Source: Cranoglanis bouderius
Taxonomy: Eukaryota > Chordata > Actinopteri > Siluriformes > Cranoglanididae
Direction: 5' to 3'
Length of the DNA stretch: 64,000 nt
NCBI GenBank assembly: GCA_023630585.1
Contig: CM042546.1
Location: forward strand, 22,170,810 to 22,234,809
The notes beneath the pieces are model-generated. The model did no database searches and was not told the DNA's origin. It was given only the letters and a program-made list of their open reading frames with translations. Both the position numbers and the translations under genes were made by a program. Of the stretch, positions 43,115 to 56,239 are shown piece by piece; the stretch's first letter is position 1, and each line of letters opens with the position of its first letter.

Positions 43115-45368
43115 ACAATCATAATTGGCTTATTGTTCTTTAATTACCTATCAACCATTATTTTGTAATATTACTATTTTATAATCATGTAAGCACATTG
43201 TTACTGGTTTTCTTCATCCCTTCCATTATTTTTTGGGTGTCCTGTACTGGCCTGCGTGTGTGTTTCTCTCCTCACTGTTCCTAGTTGGAGCTGTTTCCAT
43301 TCTAGGACTGCTGTGCGGTAGATGGTGGTTTATAAAGGAAACAGGAAAAGGAAGGAGAGAGACTCCAACTAACCTTAACTCCATGTTGCATGCCATGTGG
43401 TTGACCTGTTTGTATACTGGCCTGAGCAATATTCTCTTGTGTAAAAGTTGTTATGTCGAAGAAGAAGGAGAAGTAGTTTTATTTATGTAGTGCCTTTCCA
43501 AAGCTCAAGGTCACTTCCTTAGATTGTTTGAGAGCAGAATTTGGTAATAATGTGTTGAAATGTCTTGTTTGGGTGTTTGTTACCCTGGCTGGAAGGGGGA
43601 AGTGCATTTTTGTTGATTGTGTCTTTTTCTCCTGGTTTTGGGTTAGGTAGGGAGATAGAGAAGTGAATTGTATTGCATTTTCTGTTTGTCTTTGTTTAGG
43701 GAAGGTAGGTTTTGGGGTAGAGTCAGTGGTGGGTGTTATTTGTTGTTTTGGCATTTATTTACCCCTGGAGTGATGGCCTGTTTGTTTCATTGGTTGTTTG
43801 TCATGTGGTGACTATATTATTTCTTACATATGTCTGCTAATATACTTGTTATTTGATAGGTTATGTCACTGAATTAATCTATGTAATTTGTGTTTTTTTT
43901 TCTTTCACAAACCCTGCAAACATACATAATTTATTCATTAATGTTGTGTATGTGATTAACAACAGAAAAAGTATTGATCAAGTTAGTGTGCTGAGCATAG
44001 TTACTGTTCTGTCATCTATTTGCAATTTAAAAATACATGTAAATATAACATTTCTTCCATAAAATGCCAATTCATAGACTAATGTTTTTTTAATGAATAA
44101 CATGGTTTCAGATTTTTTATGAGTCCCATCATAACAAAGTTATGGTGCTTTATATAAATGTTTTTGCTTTGTTTTTTTGTTCCTGCCAGCTGTTTAATTG
44201 TATCTTTGCCTGGTGTTTCCTTGCCTTGCAAGTGTTTAGTCGTTTTAATACCATAGGGAAATATTTAATTTCATGTTGTAAACTGATTGCATTTTTTGAG
44301 AAAATGTTTTGTTCCCCCCAGTTGTTGACATTGATCTGCATTAGGAGTTGCTGTATCATGCCCTGCGTGTAGAGTTGTTGTCTTACTGTTAATTATAGCT
44401 ACTGCATTAATATAATCTCCATTAGTCACTCATTTCTCCGTCCACTTTGGTATATAAATTATGCTAATAATGGCATTAGTATGACGTCACTGTATAAATC
44501 ACATGTACAGTATGTTGCTTAAAATTTCTGCATTTCCAACTTAAAATGCCCTCCTGAATCCCTGTCACGGGTTTAATCCAAACATTAATTTAAAACAAGT
44601 TAAAAGTAATGTTAACTTGAAGGTAACTGTCATTTTAATAAAACTAAGAAAAGTGCTATAATTTTTTATTATTATTATTATTTTTTTTAACAGGATGGTT
44701 TTAAAGAAAACTGAAGAACAATCCAGAAGTGGAATAAAACACACCTGCATAAAAGATTAAAATTAACTGGGGGGTGGGGGGGTGTTGCAGGTCTTAAATA
44801 AAATAAATCACAACAAAATAAATCACAACACATATTTATATTTTATTTTTGTTTGTTTGTTTGTTTGTTTTATTTGCTCATCGGACAAAAAGAATTAGCC
44901 GCATTCACCAAATTATTGTGCCTTATTCGGATACATCAGTCACCGAGGTGGAAGATCAGATGGAACCCTCTTGCACGAAAGGTGGCCCACCCACAGTTAG
45001 CTTCACCGAGAGAACATCTCTCCCAGATCTGCGAGAGGTTTAACAAGGCACAGGTTGACCTCTTCACCGATGCCAAACTGACTCACTGTGTCAACTGTTC
45101 TTGTCCCTGACAGACCCACACAGCGTGCTTGGTCATGATGCACTCTGGACCAAATGAATTAGGTATGCACTCCATCATCCAGATTGGGTTCATGAGGAAA
45201 GTCAGTGTCTGCGGTAAAGACAGCAGCTAATCCAGCACCACCTTTTCACTACCTTTCTGAAGGAGCAACACACCTTCATCCACAATGCAGGCAAGTGTGC
45301 ATCCTTGAGATCGTTCAATAAGGCTTTTGGTACAATTAAATGCGACTATTTTTTTTTGTCCGGAGAGC
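43115..45368. other. ANKEF1 3' flank; no further gene identified
   Basis: This stretch is AT-rich with scattered repeat-like pieces (GAAGAAGAAGGAGAAG at 43,460, (TTTG)n at 44,849-44,870). 44,880-45,300 is less AT-rich and looks like old coding sequence (a frame with RKVAHPQLASPREHLSQICE), but it has stops and no recognised family. ANKEF1 transcripts read into this region on the minus strand. Confidence 0.35.
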
Positions 45369-48300
45369 TTATTTTTTTACTTGTTTGCTGTAACGAGTAC
45401 TAGTTCTGCAAATCTGCCTTGGATTCTTTGCGGCCTTTGGCGGCGTCGGTTTCATCACGGTGTTGGGCGGCCTGGGCTTCCTCGCTATCTTTTTTGTAAC
45501 GGGTTTCTCTTCTGAGATCTTCATCTTGTCCTCATTTGCGAATTGGATCTTCCTGTCTGCTAGCCTCTGCTCAAGCTGAGGGGTCGATACAACCTTCTTT
45601 CCCCAGATCTAGACACATACGTTACAGAGATTTTCATATTGTACAAATTGTAGCATTCATATTTTTCCATTTGTAGTATCTGGATGTCGGTAAGCTGATA
45701 AATCAAACAGTAAAACCTAAAACGATTGGCTTTTTTCTACTTTTTGTTCCCTAAATTGCTTCCATCGTGGATCGGCCATTTTGAAAATGTCAAAGCACAA
45801 TGACTTCTGAAGATACTTTCATATATAGTATATAGTATTTCTTACACTACATAGTGGTACATTTACGGTATATATTATTAATGATTACCGACTCTACATT
45901 GATCAGTAAAAATATTTGGAGTTTTCAGTGTGTGTGGGAAAAAAAAAAAGCTGCCTATGTGAGGAGAGCAGTACTTACGGTTGTAGAGGGAAGGGTAATG
46001 CAGTAGACTGTAGCATTTGGGTTTACAGCTATCGTGATTATTCCATGGCATGCTTCCTTCTTATTTTCTGACACACCATCCTGAAAAAAATAAAATAAAT
46101 AAATAAACACCACATTTATGTTATATGTGTCCCAAACTACATACTGCTATGTGATATACTAGACCATGTAAGCCTAGACTAAAGTGTAAACTAGTGTACC
46201 AAATACTAATCTCAAAATAACTCGACACACATTGTGAGGTGGAATTACTTCCTACTAAAATGGCTACTTAGTGAAATCGCTTGCTAAATAGAACGTACCA
46301 AAGAGCAACATATTTAACATACTATGTGATGGTATGGTATAATATAGTACAGTATAGTATAGTGTAATATGTGTAATGAGAATACAGGTGGAAACTGTGA
46401 GAGAAATCGTCCTCTCCATCAGTCTCACCTTGGCTGCAGGAGGTACTGGTCTGAGAATCGGTTTTCTTCCTGATCCCCTTTCCTGGAGCTTTGCACGCTC
46501 TAACCCACTTTTGACCAGATCACAGATCTGCTTGGTGCCATACATTTGGGCGAGCATCAAACAGTTTTGTCCTGCACAAGAAAAATTTTTTTTAGTAAAA
46601 ATAATTCAGACTCAGACTTTTTTCAGATTAGACTGCTCCTCTAATCTTCTTGTGAATTAAATGCCCTATTCGAGCATGAGACATCAGCAGGAGCCCCAAT
46701 CAGTGAGGAAGTTCTTTGGGGCTCCTTTATCCTATATCACAATTATTTATACTGATTAGCACAGAGAAGAACAGAGGGCAAATTAGGTACCGTGTTTGTT
46801 CATGGCCTCAACATTCGCGCCGGAATTCACGAGCTGCTCCACACATTTGAGTCTGCAACTCTTGATGGCCGTCATTAGCGGCGTCACCCTATTTGTGGTT
46901 GTGGCGTCTATAACAGCACTGTGCTCCAGTAAAAGTTTCACGATTTCCTCTTGTCCGGCGAAGCAGGCGTGATGTAGAGCAGTCCATTTAAACTGATCGT
47001 ACATGTTCACGTTCGCCCTGGCAACACAGATTACATACATATTTAGTGTCATTTTGGCTTGTAACTCGAAAGGCGGCTGTATTCGTGAACCTAAATGGTG
47101 ACGAACTGCAATTTCCTTTTGAAATATAATTACTCAATTAGTCAGTAAACAACAGCATTGATATGGTTACAGTACAGATAGAATAAAACCACAGAATATG
47201 TGGTTCTCCATACCCTTGTGAGATGAGGAACCGAGCCATCTGGTAGTTACTGCTGATGCAGGCGGTCATGAGCGGCGTTTTGTAATAACGATCCCTAACG
47301 TCCACAGGGACGTGCTGGCTAAACGCTAAGCTCAGTGACTCAAAGTCATTGGTTCTCACACATCGGCCGATGTCGACGTAAATTTCCTTGGGCTCATCAA
47401 AGTATGAAGAAGTGTCCTCAGTACGGTCAGCACATAGCCTGTCACCACTGATAGGACTTGTGTCAGCAGATGGCTCAGAGGGTTCACTTGTGTACTGCGG
47501 GATGTTGGCGATTTTTTCCATCCTGCCTGTCATCGATGTTGTAGGCTTATAGGATGAGAGCCCATATTTTTTTGGCAGGAACCCATGTCCCATGAAGAAG
47601 TCATTGATGTTAATCGTTCTCCAGATGTACTTGCAAAGCAAGTCGACGACATTTTGCAGACTGTCGTTATCTATAGGAGCGTGATGCTCCTGCAGGACGG
47701 ACACAAACATCTCCTTTGAAACGGTCTCCACAGGAGAGTCTGCCCCCTCGGCAGTTTGGAAGGCCTGCCTCAGCACTGCTTCATGTTCACATGACCAATC
47801 GTGCAGCCTGGCTTCATTGAAGGAAGGTTTTCCAGATTTCAAAGCCTTCTGTGCCTGTGTCAGCACCCTCAGAGCAGCTTTGTGGCCGTTCATTTTAGCA
47901 ACGTGGCTTGGAAACAGACCATACTGGTTCTGCAGCATCACGTTACATCCTGGTAATAAAAGACATACAGTCAATTATATTAATATGGAAGGCCATGTGA
48001 AGCATTTAGCACAAAGGGTAAGTTGTGGATTTGTCTATTTTAAATTTCTCATTTATATAACTTTTTTAATCTAATGTAAGAAACTTTATTGAAATTCTGG
48101 TGATACTGTTGGAATGAACTGTATCGCACCTCTCTGAAACAGAAACCTGCAGCACTCGGCGTGGCCTTCAGCTGCAGCTGAATGCATTGTCACGTTTCCA
48201 ATCAATGACTTCAGGTTGAAATCGGCCGAGTACGCGGACAACATCCTCAGCCCCTGAGATTAAACATTAATACAACATTAATAATAATTCACCTGACTAC

Positions 48301-49413
48301 ACTGACATCACCTGAGATAACAAGCATAGTAATGCTGTTCCTGTTATATTGTTAGAAATATTTTCCTAGTTTACAGAAACCCTCTCTTGCCTCGAGGAAG
48401 CCTTTGCCTGCTGCAATGTGAGCAGCATGCATTCCCTTTCTGTCCACTGTGTTTGGGTTTCCTCCTCTCTGCAGGATCGCTCTCACCAACGCAACAGATC
48501 CGACTCTCGCTACCGCCATCAGAGCCGTGCACCCCGTCACCTGGAAAACACACAACACCACGCTACGTAAAGCTGGGCACGTTGTTAGCAAATCTCTTTA
48601 GATATGAGACTGGCTGAGATGAAACTGATTAAATGGAAAAAGGTTAAGCATTAACACTGTTTTAAGACATACCGGATCGGCGGTGTTGGGATCGGCTCCT
48701 TTCTCTAAGAGCTGCATGCAGAGGTTCTCGCACTCCTTTGCCTGTTCACAGGCGAACATGAACACAGATTTCCCTGCGTAGGAGACGTTGTTAACATCTG
48801 CACCCATGTTCAATGCCATCTCCAGGATCTGTGCGTTCTGTGTTGTTGGGCCAATGCAGTAAAACAGCAGTCCTGTACAAAGAAGGGACCAAAGAGGCAA
48901 AACAATTACAATTTGTACAGTGCCCAAACTCAGACTGTTCTTCACTTATCGATCAAATTATTTTAACACAAATATAGAAAACACAAGCGTACCTTTGCCC
49001 TCTTTGTCCACAAGGGTCGCGCTGGCTTGATTATGGGCCAAAAGCTTCACCATCAGGACATGACCGAGTTCTGCAGCGAGCATCAACGCAGTCCGTCCCC
49101 TTTTGTCCTGGATATCAGGATGAGCATCCAGAGACAGGAGGAAGTGAGCCATGTCCAGATCGTTGGCCACCGAGGCTATGTGCAGGGCGCTGGTCCCCTC
49201 TTTTGGCTCTGTCCGGTTGATCAGATCTGGGATGCAAAAACGCACCATCTTCTCCACCTGCTCTTTATTTTTTTTGTTCACCCACTGCAGCAGTTTGTAC
49301 AACTGCTTGGTCTCCAGTGGACCTTCTACCATGACGTTCCTCCTCAGCAAGAGTTTTGGAGGAAACCTCTGTCTCATGGACCTCTCTCTCTCATGAATCT
49401 CGTTCAAAGACAT
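45369..49413 (-). CDS. ANKEF1: Ankyrin repeat and EF-hand domain-containing protein 1
   Basis: Nine coding exons on the minus strand give 780 codons (human about 776): 49413-48993, 48872-48673, 48540-48391, 48253-48130, 47949-47214, 47017-46791, 46571-46429, 46080-45979, 45608-45369. All joins keep frame; intron 3 uses a GC donor (CTCGAG|GCAAGA). The start is MSLNEIHERERS at 49,413. Residues 45-320 hold N-terminal ankyrin repeats (GTSALHIASVANDLDMAHFL, RTALMLAAELGHVLMVKLL, GCTALMAVARVGSVALVRAI). LHDWSCEHEAVLRQAF and the EF-hand-like region are near 346-420, a second ankyrin block (TPLMTACISSNYQMARFL, WTALHHACFAGQEEIVKLL) near 525-660, and a Lys/Arg-rich tail to the end. The EF-hand loop lacks a good set of acidic residues. 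Known roles of the family are in the sperm axoneme (N-DRC) and, in frog, in gastrulation. The gene looks intact. Confidence 0.95.
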
Positions 49414-50282
49414 CTTTACACCTAAAGAAACAAAATGGGGGAATTAACACCTTACAAACAGATGGAGATTAAAATCACGTAACACCTAAAGTGACAGCGT
49501 TACGCACAGTGTTTAATATTAACATCTTATTTGGATTTAGTTGTAGTATTAGTATTATTATAAGTGATATTTTAGCATTTGGCTATTGTTTGTTTTAGTG
49601 TAGGATTAACTGACAAAAAAGAAGCATATTCAGCATATTGCATATAAATTCTCAGTCAGTGTTTTTACAAATTCCCATTACAAACACACGTTGTCACTAC
49701 GAGCTAAACAAAGCATTCGATACACCTAATAAAAGTACACTATGTCTGCTGAGGTATCGTCAGCTATGCTAGTGCTAGCTAACTGCAATTATATTAGCCA
49801 AAGATTGCTTAAACACGCAAGTTGCGGTCATGTAAACAGCCACTAATTATGTTAATAGTCTTTGTGGAAAAGTTTAACTCGAGTAAGTTTGAGACCGTTT
49901 TGATTTTTTTCCCCCGGCAAACCCAATTGTTAATCAGGCTCATGGTGAATGTGTTTAATTTGCTTAATGCGGCTAAAGTTCCCCGGTTCTGAGGAAACTG
50001 AGGCGGTTTCGGACTAAAACATCGCGTCTAGTTTGAATCCGACCGCAGCAGCACATCAGCTGTTTCCTCAGAGTCGTGAAGCCTGTTATTATTCTCTTTA
50101 CTTCTAATGTCGGAGAAACGTCATGTTTAAGCTACTTTTTAATATCATTATGAATGAACCAGGAAAAAAGGTGCACAGCCTTCCTTAATGAAATAATAAT
50201 AATAATAATAACAATAATAACAAACTCACAGTTCTCTGTAAAATCCAGCTTTTGGCTTCTCAAAGGTTTCAGCCTTTATATG
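49414..50282 (-). promoter_or_regulatory. ANKEF1: ANKEF1 5' UTR intron, non-coding first exon and TATA-like promoter
   Basis: On the minus strand TTTCTTTAG precedes GTGTAAAGATG, so an acceptor lies about 10 bp before the start codon. A matching donor, AACT|GTGAGTTTG, is at 50,230/50,229. Upstream of it CATATAAAGG (about 50,273-50,282) is a TATA-like box placing the start near 50,250. The first exon would thus be a short leader of about 20-30 bp. Confidence 0.6.
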
Positions 50283-50344
50283 CTGCTGTTATAGAATCAG
50301 ATTCAGAACCAGAACCAGAACCAGCCTATATTCTGTTCTGTCAC

Positions 50345-50800
50345 GTTGTATGACGCACAATTGCGGCATCTTTCTGGGCAGTTAATACAGAGGCCTGTTT
50401 ATCCATATAAGGAATTTCTTAGCTCAAAGTTTGGTAGTGAAGAAAACTCTTGTCAATTTGGTGAAACTGACATCGAATCCACTGAACATATTTTCTTTGA
50501 CTGTAACTACTCTAAACTATTTTGGACTCAATTGCACAGCAAAATGTCCCACATTAATATTCATATAAACCCCATTAGTTATAAGAAAGTCAGATTTGGT
50601 GTACTAAAGAAAGATGCACACGACACTATGTGGCCAACAACATCCTATGTCTTTTCATCCACAAGTGTAGATTTTTGAAAATCCCTCCATCCTTTGCTCA
50701 TTTTGTGAATGAAGCTGAAATACTTGCTTTGTCCTTCTACCTTTTCTTAAACGAAAAAGTAATTACATTAGCGAATACACTAAGTAACTTGAGTGCTCTG
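50345..50800 (+). mobile_element. L1-type LINE ORF2 C-terminal fragment
   Basis: The frame 50,346-50,678 contains NSCQFGETDIESTEHIFFDC followed by NYSKLFWTQL, the zinc-binding C-terminal block of fish L1/Tx1-type reverse transcriptases (C-x2-C-like, H, C pattern). It continues in another frame to about 50,800. It is short, 5' truncated and decayed. Confidence 0.65.
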
Positions 50801-50809
50801 TAGTTCTTC

Positions 50810-51110
50810 TCTTTTTGCCCCTTATGTAAACCCGTCACTTTGTTTACACTACTGATTTATTTAGTTATTCTTTTAGTTATTATTATTATTTATTTATTTT
50901 AATTGACTCTAGTCTACATATTTATTTATTTATTTTATTTATTTTTTTGTCTCCTTATTGTCATTCATGTTGTATGGATATGTCTAATGTCTGCCTATTG
51001 TTGATGTTTGATTTGATTGTTGCCTAAAACCAGGTGTCTCACCAGGTAAAGACCACAGGTAAAGACATACCTGTACACTACCTATTCATTAATGCAATTA
51101 TGTAATCAGG

Positions 51111-51203
<93 letters not shown>

Positions 51204-51540
51204 TTTGTTTTTACAGCCCTACATATAACCTGAAGCAATATGGGTTGATGTTAAACACAGTAAACTCCATCTTCAATGTTTCTTCCTTGATTGTGTCTCT
51301 TCTGCAGTGTAAATGCAGACCAACAGCAAAAAGATCCGTCTTGTTATGGGTTATTATTGCTTACAGCAGTTTAATCATCGCCTCAGTGTGTAACCCAGAG
51401 GGCTATTATAGCAGAGAGAACTGAGGAGAGGCTGTTCCGCCATCTTACTCACACCTCTGTGCTAAACTCAAATATGCTGCTAATATGGTGATAAATGTAC
51501 AGTAAGTTTAGGAATGGTAATAAATTCTACACAGCTACAC
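50810..51540. other. AT-rich DNA with a long (AT)n microsatellite
   Basis: (TA)n runs from 51,113 to about 51,195. 50,870-50,945 is ATTT-rich. No gene was recognised in the rest. Confidence 0.6.
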
Positions 51541-53011
51541 CAGGGTTGCCAACTTTGGCTTCCTGGCTGGAGTGAGATTTGTGAATCAAATGACCTTTTT
51601 TGCTGTGAGGAAATGAGAATTAATGGATAAAATGTGCATAACGTCATACATCACTTTTTTCCGTTTGACTGTTTCTATTTCTTCCTCACCATGCCCTTGT
51701 TTTTGCAGGCTTTTAGTATGAATATGTTAGCTTTATGGTTATCTTTAAACTAGTGTGCTCCAAAACAATGACAAAATTTGCATTTAAAAGATATATGCAT
51801 TCAAAATTTACAGTCTTTCTCTAACACCGATACAGATAAACAATTATGACATCATCATTCTGTACTTCAGTTTCTCATCAGATTTTCTGTCCAATCAAAT
51901 GTTCACTAGAATCTGAAGTGTCCCACCCCCAGTATTATAAAAATCCATGGTATTAACTCTGAAGTTCGGCTTAGCCCAGCTAGTTATCACAAACAAGTGT
52001 TACTGTACTGCTCACTTTTGTACAAGCACAATTTCTCTCCTAATAGATGTTTTATCTGGAACAATGGTAATATCACTTATAACAACAAGTTACTGTACAT
52101 GGAGAATTGGTTCCAGCATAGCATATTAATTGTAAACCAGCCAAGAATGGGCAATTATACACTTGTAAATGAAAAATCCAACCTGCACCTCATCGTGGTG
52201 TGGGGGTAAACACCAAGTAGGGGATTGCTCATTGAGGCTATAGCACCAGCGAAGAAGGATTTGGCGGAAGTATCACCATGGGCATTACGCGGGGTGGGCA
52301 GGCTCAACCAAAAACCCTGAAAACGGTGGCCAACGCAGGTGGTGTCCCTTTGAGCCTGGGGTTACGGGCCTAACCGCAGGGTAGCAGCTGCGGCTGGTGT
52401 GTGGAAGGCGGATGAACTCTGCGGTGAGTCAACAGGTTCCTCACCCATAGAGACAATGCATTACAGACTTTGGCTGTGAAATGATTGTCTTAACTGTGTG
52501 CCACCAGGGTCAGGCATTAGGCAGCTTTTTTCCGCTTTAGTTGGGATGAGCTGGCAGACCCCTGCGAACACCGTGTGCACCAGTTGTCTCGGGTTCTCCT
52601 GTGACACCAGATTAATGCCACAGCGGCCAAGGTAGTGGACTAAGGATTGCGCAACCTTCCGCCACTTTAAACAACTTTTTTTTTTTTTTTTTCAAGTCCT
52701 GTGGCGACGGACCTCATGGGCGACGGAGACAGGTTCAGGATGGAGCTGGAAGTCTCTAGTCCGTGATCTGCACACAGGCAGCTCCGGTCAGATGGCCACT
52801 GGAACCTGGGACAGGAACAGCAGGCTCCTTCAGCAGCTTCCTGAGCAGCTGAGCAGCCCAATTTAGGCCGCACTGCTCACCTCACATGAGAAGGGACCTA
52901 GAAAAGGTGGTCCAGACATTGTCTGTTCCACTTCCCCTGGACTGACCTCTGCTCCCGTCGGGCATCCCCTCTTGTGGACGAAACTTTAAAACAGCCAAAC
53001 ATACTTATAAT

Positions 53012-54178
53012 TTTGCTACATGGAACATTCTAACACTGCTCAACACAGATTCTGAGATGCTCCCGCGGAGCACTGCATTAGTCGCTGCTGAGCTAAACAG
53101 ATACAATATCGACATTGCCGCTTTGAGTGAAACTAGGTTGCAGGACGAAGGATCACTCACTGAAGTTGGCGAGGACTATACCTTCTTCTGGAAAGGTCTC
53201 TCAGCCGATTCCAGACGAATTCACGGCGTTGGTCTCGCCATCCATACCTCTCTGTTAAACCAATTTACAGAGACCCCAGTAGCTGTAAGCGAGAGACTTA
53301 TGACACTGCACATCCCACTGATCAAGTATCGTTACTTGACAATCATTAGCGCTTATGCTCCCACTCTTACATCTGATGATGCAACCAAGAACATCTTTTA
53401 CGTAGCACTCCATGCAGTACTTTGCTCTATACCGCCCCATGACAAAATTGTCCTACTTGGTGATTTTAATACGCGTGTCGGACATGGCTACCATGTCTGG
53501 AATGGGGTCATAGGAAGACACGGGGTTGGAAACCCCAATGACAGTGGCCTACGTCTATTATACACTTGTTCTCAATTCGATCTAACAATCACCAACACCT
53601 TATTTCAGTTGAGAAATCAACAAAAGACCACCCGGATACATCCTAGATCCAAGCACTGGCATTTATTGGATTATGTGATTGTACGTCGCTCAGACATGCA
53701 TGATGTCTTGTCCAAAAGAGGAAAGCTAGGTGCCGAATGCTGGACAGACCACCACCTAGTGCGTACAACTATGAGATTGCGCATACAACCGGCTGTTCGA
53801 AGACAGAAACCTAGACGACGTTTCAACGTTAAAGCTTGCAATGACCTTACCATCAGAAGTGCACTTTCCAATGCAATTTCCACCAAGCTGCAATCCCTGC
53901 CTGATCCTGCTTTGTCTGAAAACAGGACCACATCTTTGCTTACAGAAGAGTGGTCGAAACTCACCAAGATCATCATTGAGGCGTCTGCGGAGACTCTAGG
54001 CTATACAACAAGGTGGCACTGTGATTGGTTTGATGAGAATAATGTTGCCATCCGCAAGCTGCTTCAAGCAAAAAATGCTGCCTTACTCCAAGTTGTGCCG
54101 ATCTTCATAACAAATGGAAATTTGTTCGCAATCATGTTCAGAAGGAGCTGCGCCAGATGGAAAATGTCTGGTGGGTAG
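53012..54178 (+). pseudogene. LINE apurinic-like endonuclease domain
   Basis: The open frame runs through 53,057 upstream to about 53,012, giving FATWNILTLLNTD before the first ATG. Motifs are ALSETRLQDEG (catalytic Glu), LLGDFNTRVGH (Asp/Asn) and LLDYVIVRRSD with WTDHHLV (the Asp-His pair). The domain makes the target nick in APE-type LINEs. The frame is lost at about 54,120-54,178 and resumes in another frame (MENVWWVERAREIQQFADTN). Confidence 0.88.
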
Positions 54179-55452
54179 AGAGAGCAAGAGAAATTCAACA
54201 ATTTGCTGATACAAATGACAATTTCTACGCTGCCATTAAGGCAGTCTGTGGTCCAACACATCATTCTGTGTACCCAGTAAGGTCAAAGGCTGGTTCCACT
54301 CTGTTCAAGGATCGCAATGATATCCTCCTGTGGTGGGCAGAACATCTGAGAGAATTGCTTAACTGCGTCAGCCCTGTTGACCTTTCCCTACTTGACAAAC
54401 TTCCGCAGCTTGCACCCCTGACTAAACATGATGCCTGTCCATCTTTTCATGAGGTATGCGAAGCTGTGAAGGGGCTAAAAAATAATAAGGCTGTTGGTCC
54501 CGACGGCATTCCTGCTCCATGCTCCTTAAGCATGGAGGCCCATTGCACCATTTTATTACCAGCAAAATACCACAGCAGTGGAAGGATGTTAACATCATCA
54601 CAATATATAAACATAAGGGAGACAAAGCCGACTGCAGGAATAGCAGAGGCATCTCACTTCTCTCCACTGCTGGTAAAGTACTTGCTTATGTAATGCTTAG
54701 CCTCCTTCTTTCAAATGTGGCGGACGTAAGTCTTCCAGAATCTCAATGTGGCTTCAGGCGCAACAGTGGTACTTTAGACATGATCGTCGTTGCGAGACTG
54801 CTGCAAGAAAAATGTAGACAGCAGCATAAGTATCTGTACCTGGAATTTATAGACCCAACAAAGGCCTTCGACACAGTGAATAGAGAGCTGCTGTGGGATG
54901 TGTTGGGAAAATTTGGCTGCCCTCCTCTTTTTGTGTCAGTTTTATGTGAATTTCACGATGGTATGATGGCCAGAGTCATCTCTGATGGTCTTGAGTCAGA
55001 GCCCTTTGAAGTCCTTGTTGGTGTTAAACAAGGATGTGTACTTGCTCCCATCATCTTCAGTTTTTTTCCTGGCAGCTGTGACATTGCTGTTCCGCGATGG
55101 CATCTCTGGGGGTGACGGTATCCAATTTATCTACCGCCTTGATGGCAGTCTCTTCAACCCTCGTCGTCTGAAAGCCAAGTCAAAAGTCACGACATCATCA
55201 GTGTTTGAACTCCAGTATGCGGATGACGCTGCTTTGGTCAACCACACTGCTGCTGGTTTGCAGCAAATCCTCAAAGTCCTTGCCGCTACATATTGCTGCG
55301 CAGGGCTAATCATTAACACCAAGAAAACAGAGGTCCTGTCATGTCTCTCACCTGAGTCGGCTGCGTCCTGTCAGCCTTTCTTCGTTCTCGGCTACGAAAT
55401 CAACAAAGTTGAACAATTTAAGTATCTGGGCAGTGTTTTCACTTCTAGCTAG
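54157..55452 (+). pseudogene. LINE reverse transcriptase, split into three frames
   Basis: 54,157-54,520 carries NNKAVGPDGIPA. 54,519-55,115 carries IPQQWKDVNIITIYKHKGD, CRNSRGISLLSTAGKVLA, FIDPTKAFDTVNRELLW and LVGVKQGCVLAPIIFSFF. 54,985-55,452 carries LQYADDAALV (the catalytic YxDD box, here YADD) and INTKKTEVLSC, then FKYLGSVFTSS. All core RT motifs are present but cross at least two frameshifts, and a TAG ends the last part at 55,452. Confidence 0.9.
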
Positions 55453-55947
55453 GATCTATCTTATGAAAGTCAACATCGAATTAAACAAGCTTCTTCTTCT
55501 TTCGGTTGTCTGATGCACCGGGTGTTCCTAAATTGCAACTTGGCCTTGTCAAACAAGATGGGAGTGTACAAAGCAATTTGCCTATCTGCTCTTTTGTATG
55601 GCTGTGAAACCTGGACCCCCTATCGTCACCATATCAAAGCACTAGATAGCCTTCCATACCCACTGCCTTCAAAACATGCTTGGCATTCACTGGTGGCATC
55701 ATGTCACCCATAATGAACTTCGGCACAAAGCCAACATCACGTCTTTGGAACATATCCTTTACCAGCGACAACTGCGTTGGGACGGTCATGTTATCAGATT
55801 GTCCTCTGACTAGGTGCCACTGTAGCTACTGTATGGTGAGCTTCTGCAAGGCCAGCGTACTGTGGGCCGCCCTAAAAACGTTATGCAGATCATCTGAAAT
55901 TTATACTGAAGGCTTGTGGCATCCCAGTAACGTCCCGTGAAGGTCTG

Positions 55948-56163
55948 GTGGCTGATAGAGTCACCTGGAAGTCCACCTGTAAGACCGGTCTTGATGCCTG
56001 GGAAGCGGCCATAACCCAGGCAGCAGAGGAACGCCGCCAGCGCAGGCATGTTGCTGTACTTGTCACCCCAAAGGGTCCGAAGTGTCAACACTGTGGGCGC
56101 ATCTGCGCCTCAGACTTTGGTCTCAGGAGTCATTTACGTGCCCACTCTAAGACTGATCAATAG
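55948..56163 (+). pseudogene. LINE C-terminal C2H2 zinc finger
   Basis: The frame ends CQHCGRICASDFGLRSHLRA + H, a clear C-x2-C-x12-H-x4-H-like finger, followed by a stop and the (GA)n tail. It is preceded by KTGLDAWEAAITQAAEERRQ. A single C-terminal finger of this type occurs in several LINE lineages and helps place the element, but I do not assign a clade. Confidence 0.8.
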
Positions 56164-56194
56164 CAATGCATCGTAATCGTCAGAATCGACGGAC

Positions 56195-56199
<5 letters not shown>

Positions 56200-56235
<36 letters not shown>
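56200..56235. repeat. (GA)n tail of the LINE
   Basis: About 17 GA units directly follow the LINE 3' end and directly precede the target duplication, so the repeat is part of the element's tail. Confidence 0.85.

Positions 56236-56239
<4 letters not shown>

Larger units (their letters stand above)
52178..56235 (+). mobile_element. Nearly full-length non-LTR retrotransposon (APE + RT + zinc finger)
   Basis: Flanked by an 11-bp direct repeat AAATGAAAAAT (52,167-52,177 and 56,236-56,246). A 5' leader of about 830 bp precedes an endonuclease frame, continued by RT and a C-terminal finger, and the element ends in (GA)n. Frame breaks near 54,160, 55,070, 55,450 and 55,700 make it inactive. The matching empty site in copy 1 of the host element (40,644-40,654) confirms both ends. 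Confidence 0.9.

Noticed and set aside
53057..54178. Host endonuclease/exonuclease gene of 373 residues
   Set aside because: The domain is the APE-like endonuclease of a LINE: RT motifs follow, and target duplications flank the whole block.
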